Assembly (NCBI GenBank): GCA_001801865.1
Contig: MGYT01000183.1
Coordinates: 55,756-89,072 of the forward strand
Source of the DNA: Gammaproteobacteria bacterium RIFCSPLOWO2_02_FULL_61_13
Lineage (GTDB): Bacteria; Pseudomonadota; Gammaproteobacteria; Eutrophobiales; Eutrophobiaceae
DNA: 33,317 nt
Direction of reading: 5' to 3'
Part shown: positions 18,824-27,139 of the stretch, one piece after another
Position numbering within the stretch: the first letter of the stretch is position 1
Layout: the number at the start of each line of letters is the position of its first letter
Notes under the pieces: generated by a model
What the model was told of the DNA's origin: nothing
The model's database searches: none
What the model saw: only the letters and a program-made list of their open reading frames with translations
Program-made: the position numbers and the translations under genes

Positions 18824-21800
18824 ATGCCCGCGCCCTCACCCCTGCACGCAGCGCTGAACCGGATGCAAGCCATTCGGGATGCGGACGCGGCTGCGACCGC
18901 TGCGCTGCAGAACTTCCTCGCCGACCTGGAGGAGACGGGCGCGCTGGCGGCGGTGGACGGGTTTCCCGGGATCCTCGACCTGAGCCTGGTACTGCGGCAA
19001 TTGCTCGCTGACTGTCTCGCAAATAACGCCCCCATGGATGCCCTGGACCTGTCGGTTCTCGCCGGCTGGCCGGAAACCCTGCTGCAATACCTGGGGCATC
19101 CGGATTCAGCCGAGCACAAGGATCAATTGCTGGAGATTGCCCGGTATCCGGCCTGGGGGGCTGCGCTGGGAGAGGATGATGCCGCGCTGTTGCGCGCCCA
19201 GCTGGATATCCAGGCCGGCGCAGCTGAACCCCGGCGCAGTGCGGAACTCGAGTGGGAGGAAGAGGCGGCACCGCCCGCCGCGGCAGCGGTGGCAACGACC
19301 GGGGCCGGTGACGGCGATAATGTTCCGGCAGATCTGCGCGACCTGGTTGCGATCATGGTCGCGGAATTATCCGGAATCAGGCAGTCGCTCGTCGGGGTCG
19401 TGCAGCAGCTTTCGCACCCCGATCGCGACCCGGACGCCTGCGAGCGGGCGTTGCATGAACTGGCCCGGAGCCTGCAATTCTATGCAGAGGCCGTGGTCAG
19501 CATCGAATTCCACGGCCTCGCGGGCACCATCCAGTCCGCCTCCGAAAACCTGGCGCAGGCCATCGCTGCAAAAGAGCCGGGCGCGCAACTGGCCGTTTGC
19601 GCGTTACTGCAGGAATGGTCGGAAGCCGTGCTCCACTATCTCCGCGCGCCATTGCAGCCGGACGGCGCGACCTCCCTGCTCGGCCTGATGTCCGATTCCC
19701 GCTGGCCGGCACCCATTGGCCGCGCGGAGGCGCATGCATTACTCGCCCGGTTCGGCGCCGCCCCGGCAATGACGCCGGAAACCGGCAGGCCAAAGACCAG
19801 GGCAACCGCCACGGCCGGGGACGTATCCATCGCGCTGCCCAAGGATGTCGACCAGGACCTGCTGGAGGCACTGCTGCAGGAACTGCCGGCACAAACCGAG
19901 GCACTGACGGTTGCGCTGCAGCGGCTCGCGGGCGGCGGCGATAGCGACGACCTGTTGCTGGCGAAACGCATGGCCCACACGCTGAAAGGCGCCGGCAACA
20001 CCGTCGGGATCCGCGGCATTGCGACGCTGACTCATCATCTTGAAGACATCCTGCTCACGCTCCACAAGCAGCATACGATGCCGCCGGCGCCGGTTACGCA
20101 GACACTGATGAGCGCGGCCGACTGCCTGTCCGCCATGAGCGAGTCCCTGCTGGGACGCGGCGAACCGCCCGCGGATGCCCTCTTGGTGCTGCAGGATATC
20201 CTCAACATGGCCGGCCTGCTGGAAGCCGGCGGTATCGAGCGCTGGTCGGCAGGACAAAGCGACACGCAGCCGGCGCCGGCCGCCGCGACTGCGGAACCCG
20301 CCGTGGCGCCGGAATCAGAGGCCGATGCCGTACCGATGCTGCGCATCCCCGCGCATCTGATGGACCAGTTACTGCGCATGTCCGCCGAGACCCAGATCAT
20401 GTACGGGCAGTTGCAGAATTTCATTCAACAAACCTCGTTGCAGGTGAAAGAGGTGCGCGGTCATTTCGAGCAGTTGCGCGGGCTGGGCGGAAAAATGGAG
20501 GAACTCGCCGACGTCAAGGATCTGAGTCAGACCGGCAACGCGGCCAGGGATGACGGTTACGATTCCCTGGAAATGGATCAGTATTCGGAACTGCACAGTT
20601 ACAGCCGGCGCATCGCAGAAATAACCGTCGATGCGAACGAGGCCAACAAGGACATTGCCGGCGGCCTGGCCAAGCTCAAGGAAGTCATTGCCACCCAGGC
20701 GCGGCTGAATAACGAGACCCAAAGCCTGATGCTGAAGACGCGCATGCTGCCGGCCAATACACACTTGCAGCGTTGGCAGCGCTGCGTGCGCCAGGCAGCG
20801 CGACTGACCGGTAAACAGGTGAGCCTGGGCGTGCTGGGCGGGGACACCCTGATTGACGGCACCATTCTCAATGGCCTGCTGGATCCGCTCATGCACCTGC
20901 TGCGTAATGCCGTGGATCACGGTATCGAATCCGCCGCGGTTCGCAGCGACTGCGGCAAACCCGCCGCCGGCACCATCGAGCTGGAATTCTCCCGCGTGGG
21001 ATCCTACATCCACGTGGATTGCCGGGACGACGGCCGCGGCTTGAACCTGGAAGCGATCCGTGCCCAGGCCGTGTCCAAAGGCATGCTCGCGGCGGACCAG
21101 GACATCAGTGACGAGGAACTGCAACAGTTTGTATTGCAACCGGACTTTTCGACCAAGCAGGAGGTGTCGCAGGTTTCCGGACGCGGCATCGGCATGGATG
21201 CCGTCTACTCCAGCATCGTCGAGCAATCCGGCACCCTGTCGCTGAAGAGTGCCGCCGGCAAGGGCTGCACGGTGCAGATCCGCCTGCCCCAGGACATGCT
21301 GTCCATATTCGGGCTCCTGGTCCGGGCCGGACCCCGTCTCGTGGTGCTGGCCAGCCGGGGTATTGCCCAGGTGGTGCACCACGAGCTGTATCAGGTGCGC
21401 GGGGAAGGCGGTGAGTTGCAGTTCCAGATGCAGGAAACGCAATTGCAGGCGGTTGCGCTGGAACGATTGCTGGGCCTGGACCTGGAACGCCGCCAGGGGG
21501 GACGCCATCCGCGCACGGCGATTATTTTCAATACCGAGGGTGGACCGCGCGCCGTGCTGGTGGAGCGCATCCTGGCCAGCCAGTTATTCGCGGTCAAGGG
21601 GTTGGGCGACTTCATTCCGAAACTTCCCGGCCTTGTCGGGGCGACGTTGCTCGGCGACGGTACCGTGGCCCCGGTGCTGGACGTCACCGACCTGCTGCGC
21701 CTCCCGATCCAGGTTGCGCCGCCGCCCGAATCCGGAAACACCCCGCGCAAATCCGTCACCGCGCCGACAGCACTGGTGGTGGACGATTCCCTCAGCGCAC

Positions 21801-22135
21801 GCCGATCCCTCGCCCAGTTCATGCACGATGTGGGTTACCAGGTGCGCCAGGCGCGGGATGGAAGCGAGGCGCTGGAAATCATTCACGCCCGCTGCCCGGA
21901 TATCCTGCTGTCGGATCTGGAGATGCCACGCATGAACGGGTTGGAACTGGCGGGCCACGTGCGCGCGGATCCGCGCACTGCCCGTCTCCCGATTATCCTC
22001 ATCACTTCACGCGCTACTCCCAGGCATCAGCAGGAGGCCATGTCCGCTGGCGTGGATGCGTATTTGACCAAACCGTTTTCCGAGGAACGGCTGCTGGCGG
22101 AGATCCAGCGCCTGCTCGCGGCCGCCACCACATGA
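18824..22135 (+). CDS. CheA/ChpA-like hybrid histidine kinase (HPt-kinase-CheW-REC)
   Basis: HPt AKRMAHTLKGAGNTVG; kinase LLRNAVDHGIES, DDGRGLN, GRGIGMDAV; CheW-like C-terminal region; REC ALVVDDSLSARR..LLSDLEMPRMNG..YLTKPFSEE. Confidence 0.92.
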   Translation: MPAPSPLHAALNRMQAIRDADAAATAALQNFLADLEETGALAAVDGFPGILDLSLVLRQLLADCLANNAPMDALDLSVLAGWPETLLQYLGHPDSAEHKDQLLEIARYPAWGAALGEDDAALLRAQLDIQAGAAEPRRSAELEWEEEAAPPAAAAVATTGAGDGDNVPADLRDLVAIMVAELSGIRQSLVGVVQQLSHPDRDPDACERALHELARSLQFYAEAVVSIEFHGLAGTIQSASENLAQAIAAKEPGAQLAVCALLQEWSEAVLHYLRAPLQPDGATSLLGLMSDSRWPAPIGRAEAHALLARFGAAPAMTPETGRPKTRATATAGDVSIALPKDVDQDLLEALLQELPAQTEALTVALQRLAGGGDSDDLLLAKRMAHTLKGAGNTVGIRGIATLTHHLEDILLTLHKQHTMPPAPVTQTLMSAADCLSAMSESLLGRGEPPADALLVLQDILNMAGLLEAGGIERWSAGQSDTQPAPAAATAEPAVAPESEADAVPMLRIPAHLMDQLLRMSAETQIMYGQLQNFIQQTSLQVKEVRGHFEQLRGLGGKMEELADVKDLSQTGNAARDDGYDSLEMDQYSELHSYSRRIAEITVDANEANKDIAGGLAKLKEVIATQARLNNETQSLMLKTRMLPANTHLQRWQRCVRQAARLTGKQVSLGVLGGDTLIDGTILNGLLDPLMHLLRNAVDHGIESAAVRSDCGKPAAGTIELEFSRVGSYIHVDCRDDGRGLNLEAIRAQAVSKGMLAADQDISDEELQQFVLQPDFSTKQEVSQVSGRGIGMDAVYSSIVEQSGTLSLKSAAGKGCTVQIRLPQDMLSIFGLLVRAGPRLVVLASRGIAQVVHHELYQVRGEGGELQFQMQETQLQAVALERLLGLDLERRQGGRHPRTAIIFNTEGGPRAVLVERILASQLFAVKGLGDFIPKLPGLVGATLLGDGTVAPVLDVTDLLRLPIQVAPPPESGNTPRKSVTAPTALVVDDSLSARRSLAQFMHDVGYQVRQARDGSEALEIIHARCPDILLSDLEMPRMNGLELAGHVRADPRTARLPIILITSRATPRHQQEAMSAGVDAYLTKPFSEERLLAEIQRLLAAATT

Positions 22136-22596
22136 CCGGAAACCTGGCAACCATGGCCTGCGCCGGGGGGTACCTGCGCGTCCGCATCGGCCGCACACAG
22201 TTCCTGCTGGCGGTTACGGAACCGGTGCACGTGAGCCGGGCTGCCGGCGACGATGAACCCCGAACTGCGCTGCAACCGGATGACGGCGTGCCCGTGCTCT
22301 CGATCGACGAGACCCTGCGCCCAGCCGCGGCAGGTACCGCCACGGCCGGTTGCCGCCTGATATTGCGGTCCGGCACGGAAAATATCGCGGTTGCCTGCGA
22401 TGCGGCCGACCTGGTGGGACCGGAAGGGGTGAAGCTGTATGCACTGCCACCGTGCATGTTCACCCCGGAAAGTGTCTTCAGCGCCGCCGCGTCGCTGGGA
22501 GACAACATTCACGGTGTATGCCGCGCCGAAGACCTGCTCGCGGCACTGGCGTCGCCGCCGGGCGGATATACGGCCGGTGCGGGTGACACCCCATGA
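22132..22596 (+). CDS. Small degenerate CheW-like protein
   Basis: YLRVRIGRTQFLLAVTEPVHVSR..GVPVLSIDETLRP weak CheW-like pattern; ATGA overlaps on both sides. Confidence 0.45.
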   Translation: MTGNLATMACAGGYLRVRIGRTQFLLAVTEPVHVSRAAGDDEPRTALQPDDGVPVLSIDETLRPAAAGTATAGCRLILRSGTENIAVACDAADLVGPEGVKLYALPPCMFTPESVFSAAASLGDNIHGVCRAEDLLAALASPPGGYTAGAGDTP

Positions 22597-23057
22597 CCGC
22601 GCACACCTGCAAGGCCTGGGTGCTGCCCATCGATGACTCACTGCACACGGCGATCGGTGAGGGAGAAATCGCGCATGTGTTGCCGGGATTGCATCCGCTG
22701 CAGCTTTTGCCGCGCTGTCCCACCTGGTGCAGGAATGTCTTCCGCTGGCACGACCGCGTGGTTCCGCTGTTTGACCTTGCCGCCCTGTTGCGACCGCAAG
22801 GGGTGGCAGTGGACAGCCAGGCAATCGCCGTGGTGGCCTATCCCGGGCCCGACAATTCCGTTCATTACGGCGGACTGAAACTGAGCGCGCTGCCTTTCGG
22901 CCGCCGGGTCAGCGATGAACAGCAATGCGATTTCCCGGCCTCATCTCCGCATTGGGAACGGATCGCCAGTTCCTGTTTCGAAGATCCGCTCCATGGCCCG
23001 ATACCGGTGCTGGATTTGGCGCGTGTATTTGCAATTGAGTCCACCCATTGGGTGTGA
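22593..23057 (+). CDS. CheW-like domain protein
   Basis: LQLLPRCPTWCRNVFRWHDRVVPLFDLAALLRP and C-terminal PIPVLDLARVF. Confidence 0.65.
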   Translation: MTAHTCKAWVLPIDDSLHTAIGEGEIAHVLPGLHPLQLLPRCPTWCRNVFRWHDRVVPLFDLAALLRPQGVAVDSQAIAVVAYPGPDNSVHYGGLKLSALPFGRRVSDEQQCDFPASSPHWERIASSCFEDPLHGPIPVLDLARVFAIESTHWV

Positions 23058-24289
23058 TGGACAGGGAACCCATGCGCTTTCTGCTCATAGATGACGTGCC
23101 AAGCCAGCGCTGGCTGCTGCGCAAGCGGATCTCGCAGAAGTGGCCCGATGCCGGCATCGAAGAGTATGACCCGGAAAAATCCGGAGTTCCCGGGCCCACC
23201 TTTCCGTGGCATGACTACGATATTGTGCTGCTTGATTATGATCTGGGTCTCGACCAGATCAATGGGCTGGAGCTGCTCTCAAGGATCAAGGGCAACGCCA
23301 ATCCACCGATGGTAATCATGGTGACCGGCCAGAATGACGAGAACCTGGCCGCCGCTGCCATTCGCAAGGGCGCCGACAACTACATAGCCAAGTACGATGC
23401 CGTCACCAATCTCTTCTTCGAGACGGTGGCGGAGGCGGTGAAGCTGCGCGAAGCTGCCTTGAGTGCCAGCAAACCCGGGCGCGGGGAATTTGGCAATTGG
23501 GAAATCCCCGGTTTCCGCCCGCTGGCCATCATCAGCAAGGGTGTCACTACGACGCTGCGTTGTGAGCGGATTGCCGACCACAAGGACGTCATACTCAAGG
23601 TGCAGCTGGTGGGCAAGGGCGACTCCAACCAGGCGTTGCTGCAACGCTTTATCCTGGAACTCAATATCCTGGCGGACCTGAAACATGCCCACGTTATCGA
23701 GATCCTGGAACACGATGTCACGCAAAACATGGTTTACTACGCCACCGAGTTCATGCCCCGGGGCGACCTGGCCATGCGCCTCAAAAGCGGCCCGGTGACG
23801 GTCGCAGAAGCCGTCGGCATCGTCGCCCAGGTCGCCAGCGGCCTGACGGCGCTGCACGCGAAGGGAATCGTGCATCGCGATATCAAGCCCAATAATATAT
23901 TGTTCAAGGATGAGAAAACCGTCGTGATTGCCGATCTCGGCATTGCCAAGGATCTGTCCTCCCTGGACGCACTGACACTGGTTGGGGAGATACTGGGTAC
24001 GCCGTACTATATGTCGCCGGAACAGTTCAATGGCCGTCCGATCGACCCGCGCAGCGACATGTACAGCCTGGGGGCGGTTTTTTACCAGTTACTGGCCGGC
24101 ACGGTGCCGTTCGTGGGGAATTCCTTCATGGAAGTGGTCTACAAGCATAATTATGACCCGGTCCCGCCGCTGCCTGCGGAACTGTCCCGTTTCCAGCCGG
24201 TGGTGGAGAAAATGCTGGCGAAGGCGCCGGAGCAACGTTATTCGGATCTGAGTGAGTTACTGGCTACCCTGATTGGCGTGCGGATGTGA
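23057..24289 (+). CDS. REC domain-Ser/Thr protein kinase (STPK 1)
   Basis: REC FLLIDDVPS..VLLDYDLG..YIAKYDA; kinase ILKVQ, HRDIKPNNILF, IADLGIAKD, GTPYYMSPEQ, DPRSDMYSLG. Confidence 0.9.
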   Translation: MDREPMRFLLIDDVPSQRWLLRKRISQKWPDAGIEEYDPEKSGVPGPTFPWHDYDIVLLDYDLGLDQINGLELLSRIKGNANPPMVIMVTGQNDENLAAAAIRKGADNYIAKYDAVTNLFFETVAEAVKLREAALSASKPGRGEFGNWEIPGFRPLAIISKGVTTTLRCERIADHKDVILKVQLVGKGDSNQALLQRFILELNILADLKHAHVIEILEHDVTQNMVYYATEFMPRGDLAMRLKSGPVTVAEAVGIVAQVASGLTALHAKGIVHRDIKPNNILFKDEKTVVIADLGIAKDLSSLDALTLVGEILGTPYYMSPEQFNGRPIDPRSDMYSLGAVFYQLLAGTVPFVGNSFMEVVYKHNYDPVPPLPAELSRFQPVVEKMLAKAPEQRYSDLSELLATLIGVRM

Positions 24290-24322
24290 ACGATAAACCC
24301 GACACAGCGGAGCGACGTTGAA

Positions 24323-24700
24323 ATGGCCAAGACCATCATGGTGGTTGACGATTCCAAAGCGGTCCGCGCCGTGATCGGCGCGACGCTGAAGTTGAGCGGC
24401 TACAACACGCTCACCGCCGAAGACGGCCGCGCCGCGCTGACGCAGTTGCAACAGAAGGGCATCGGACCGGTGGACCTGGTGATTACCGACGTCAACATGC
24501 CCAACATGGACGGACCGACGTTCATACGCGAATTGAAAAAACTGCCCGCCTATGCCGGAACACCGGTTTGCGTGCTGACCACGGAGTCGGAACAGGGGCG
24601 GCTGGAGCAGGAAATGAGCGCGCTGAAGCGGGCGTGGATTACGAAGCCGGTGCAGCCGGCGCAGGTACTCAAGGTAGTAAACGAATTGCTCGGCGGCTGA
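24323..24700 (+). CDS. CheY-like single-domain response regulator
   Basis: TIMVVDDSKAVRAVIG..LVITDVNMPNMDG..VCVLTTES..AWITKPVQPAQ. Confidence 0.9.
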   Translation: MAKTIMVVDDSKAVRAVIGATLKLSGYNTLTAEDGRAALTQLQQKGIGPVDLVITDVNMPNMDGPTFIRELKKLPAYAGTPVCVLTTESEQGRLEQEMSALKRAWITKPVQPAQVLKVVNELLGG

Positions 24701-24740
24701 CGCGTTTTTATCTTCGCAGGTTGATGTTGAGAAGTGGGCG

Positions 24741-24836
24741 GCAGAAAATTGCTCCTGCATTTTCTGCATACCCGCCATCCCTGGCGGGCGCAGAAAATTG
24801 CTCCTGCATTTTCTGCATACCCGCCATCCCTGGCGG
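24741..24836. repeat. Two tandem 49-bp repeats, each with two hairpins
   Basis: GCAGAAAATTGCTCCTGCATTTTCTGCATACCCGCCATCCCTGGCGG occurs at 24741 and 24790; internal GCAGAAAAT/ATTTTCTGC and CCGCCA-TCCC-TGGCGG inverted repeats. Confidence 0.92.
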
Positions 24837-24848
24837 TAAGCAGGCCCG

Positions 24849-24963
24849 GCTGCGCGAAGCCGCGCAGCGAGACCCGAGTCATACCGGATCAGGTAGGCGA
24901 GGGTTGAGCGAGCACCGACGACCCACAGGGATGTGGGAAATGCCGCGCGAGGACAGGATGTCC
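24849..24963. repeat. Further hairpins in the same intergenic element
   Basis: GCTGCGCG-AAGC-CGCGCAGC (24849..24868), CCCACA-GGGA-TGTGGG (24922..24937), GGACA-GGA-TGTCC (24951..24963). Confidence 0.8.
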
Positions 24964-25015
24964 GGAGCGGCAAAGCAGACGGGCCGCACAGTAGTTTTGC
25001 AACAACCTGCCCGGC

Positions 25016-26524
25016 TTATTCCCACTCCTTCCAGTTAAGCCCCATCAGCAGATCCTCCGCACTCTGAAATCGCTCATCCGGGTCCTTGGCCAGCAGCCCG
25101 TCAAGCAGTGGTTGCAGACTCTCAAATGGCCTGGGCAGGTTTGGGATGGGCGCTGACAGGTGGGCGTCAAGAATATCGGTCGGCAATTCCCCGCCGAAGG
25201 GAACCTTTCCAGTCAGCATCTTGTACATGATGATACCGAGACTGTAGAGATCACTGCGCAGGTCCGCCTCCCTGCCCATGATCTGCTCCGGGCTTATGTA
25301 GTGCAGGGTCCCCATGAGCGTACCGCTCATGGTCAGTTGTTTTTTCATGTTGTCCGACTCGACCACCTTGGCGATCCCAAAGTCGGTGATGGCCAGAACC
25401 TGTTCCGAGCGGAACAGGATATTGGCCGGTTTCATATCCCGATGCACGATGCCGCAGGCATGCGCGGCCCCCAGTCCGGCGGTTATCTGGTGCAGATATT
25501 TAATGGCAAGTTTCGCGCTCACGCCCTGTTTCAGTCGCGTGCCAAGATCGCCATGACTGAAATATTCCATCGCAATGTAGGCGAAGTTGCTGGCAAAAGC
25601 GCGCTCGTAAATTTGCGCAATATTGACGTGATTCAGTTGCCCAATGAGCTTGTACTCGCGCATGAAGCGGCGCAACAACAGCGCGTCCTCCTTGTTGTTC
25701 AACGACAGCACCTTCAGCACGACCTTCTGGCCGTCTTCGTCCCGATCGGCGAGGAAGATCGAGGCCATGCCGCCCTCACCAATCTTTTCCGTGATGGTGT
25801 AGCCGGGGACGAGAATTGGAATATGCGCGGGTTGCATCGCCCGGCGCCCCGTGCCGCCCGGCGTCCGTCCATCGGTCCGCGAACGGGTGGCGGCAATTGC
25901 GGCCGCGGTTGCTTCCCGCGACGGCTGCGGGGCGTCATCCAGCAACAGCGCGGGAATGATCCGGGTCTTGTCGGCGGGGGCTTCCGCGGCGGTCGGTTGG
26001 TCTGCGGCCGGTTGCGGGGCTGGCGGTTCCGGGGCGGCTGGTTGCGGGACACGATCGGCAATGCGCTGCCGATCCGCCGCGCTCAGCATCTGGGTCTTGT
26101 CGGGAGCGTCCGCCCCTGACGACCATTCGGCGGATCGTTGCCGGGCCTTGACTTGCGCTGCCCGGGCCGCATCACCAAACATCTGCGGCGTCAATTTCCC
26201 CTTTTCGAGAATCGCATCGACACCGGCACTGGTGGCAAGCGCGAACAGCTTGTCGCTGGCATAACCGGTGAGCATGACGACGGGCGGCAGTTTCGGTTCG
26301 GCGCGAAAAGTTTCCAGCCAGGTGAGGCCATTTTCATCCTTCAGGCCAAGGTCATAATCGAGCAGCAGCAGATCATACTTGCTCCAGTTGAACGAGCGTT
26401 CAGGAATGCCGCAGCGAGGATCGTACATTTCCAGGACGACATCCGGCCAGTGCGCCTGGGCGCAAAAACGCGCCAGGTACTCCACGTCCTCGGTATCGTC
26501 GATTATAAGAATCTTTTGCATCAT
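25016..26524 (-). CDS. REC domain-Ser/Thr protein kinase (STPK 2)
   Basis: REC ILIIDDTED..LLLDYDLG..ILEKGKL; kinase IGEGGMASIFLA, VLKVL, HRDMKPANILF, ITDFGIAK, GTLHYISPEQ. Confidence 0.93.
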   Translation of the reverse strand: MMQKILIIDDTEDVEYLARFCAQAHWPDVVLEMYDPRCGIPERSFNWSKYDLLLLDYDLGLKDENGLTWLETFRAEPKLPPVVMLTGYASDKLFALATSAGVDAILEKGKLTPQMFGDAARAAQVKARQRSAEWSSGADAPDKTQMLSAADRQRIADRVPQPAAPEPPAPQPAADQPTAAEAPADKTRIIPALLLDDAPQPSREATAAAIAATRSRTDGRTPGGTGRRAMQPAHIPILVPGYTITEKIGEGGMASIFLADRDEDGQKVVLKVLSLNNKEDALLLRRFMREYKLIGQLNHVNIAQIYERAFASNFAYIAMEYFSHGDLGTRLKQGVSAKLAIKYLHQITAGLGAAHACGIVHRDMKPANILFRSEQVLAITDFGIAKVVESDNMKKQLTMSGTLMGTLHYISPEQIMGREADLRSDLYSLGIIMYKMLTGKVPFGGELPTDILDAHLSAPIPNLPRPFESLQPLLDGLLAKDPDERFQSAEDLLMGLNWKEWE

Positions 26525-26575
26525 GCATGGACCAGGACTCGGTCAGGACGGAATGAATGACAATTCCGCGCCCGA

Positions 26576-27139
26576 TCAAAACAAGGTCACTTCCCCCCCC
26601 CGCATGGATTCCTGGCGCGCCGGGTTGGCGGCTGCCAGCGCATCGCGGGCGCGCTCCACTTCCTCGCGGCAGGCGCGGACGGCGGCGATCATTCCCGCTG
26701 TATCCCGTGCCTGCTGCTGGCCGGCAAGATGCACCTGCATTGCCAGCATCATCTTCTCGGTTTCATTTACGCGCTGGCGCAGATGTCCTATCAGCTGCTT
26801 GACGATGTCTTCAAACTGCAAGGCTATTACCGCCTTGACGACCGAGGCGTTGACCTGATTCGTGGTGTTCAGCAACACCTGGATGTCGCCGGACGCAGCG
26901 GCGTCATCGCTGCCGCCGCCCTGCGTCCGCAACAGAGCGGCCTGGCCAGCCAGTTTGTCGCTCATGGTTCGAAAACAGTCGGACAGATTTTTCGCCGCTT
27001 CACCCACGAGGCGGTCCAGACGCTCCAGGTCCCGATCCAGCACACGGTGTTCCGCGATCAACAGCGCCTGGGCGGCACTTGCCAGTCCCCGGAGCTCATC
27101 CGAGAACTGATGGCCGGAATCCGCATCCTGGGTACTCAT
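26576..27139 (-). CDS. CheZ-like chemotaxis protein (candidate)
   Basis: Helical protein with QFEDIVKQLIGHL, resembling the CheZ DFQDLTGQ region with D-x3-Q preserved; start overlaps cheB stop. Confidence 0.5.
   Translation of the reverse strand: MSTQDADSGHQFSDELRGLASAAQALLIAEHRVLDRDLERLDRLVGEAAKNLSDCFRTMSDKLAGQAALLRTQGGGSDDAAASGDIQVLLNTTNQVNASVVKAVIALQFEDIVKQLIGHLRQRVNETEKMMLAMQVHLAGQQQARDTAGMIAAVRACREEVERARDALAAANPARQESMRGGEVTLF

Noticed and set aside
20369-21508. 379-aa minus-strand ORF inside the CheA hybrid gene
   Set aside because: Antisense to conserved CheA kinase motifs; no domain signal
24741-24836. Possible CRISPR array
   Set aside because: Only two directly adjacent copies with no spacers and no cas genes nearby
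24257-24973. 238-aa minus-strand ORF across cheY and the intergenic repeats
   Set aside because: Covers antisense cheY plus repeat-derived sequence (WRVCRKCRSNFL); looks like repeat translation, not a gene
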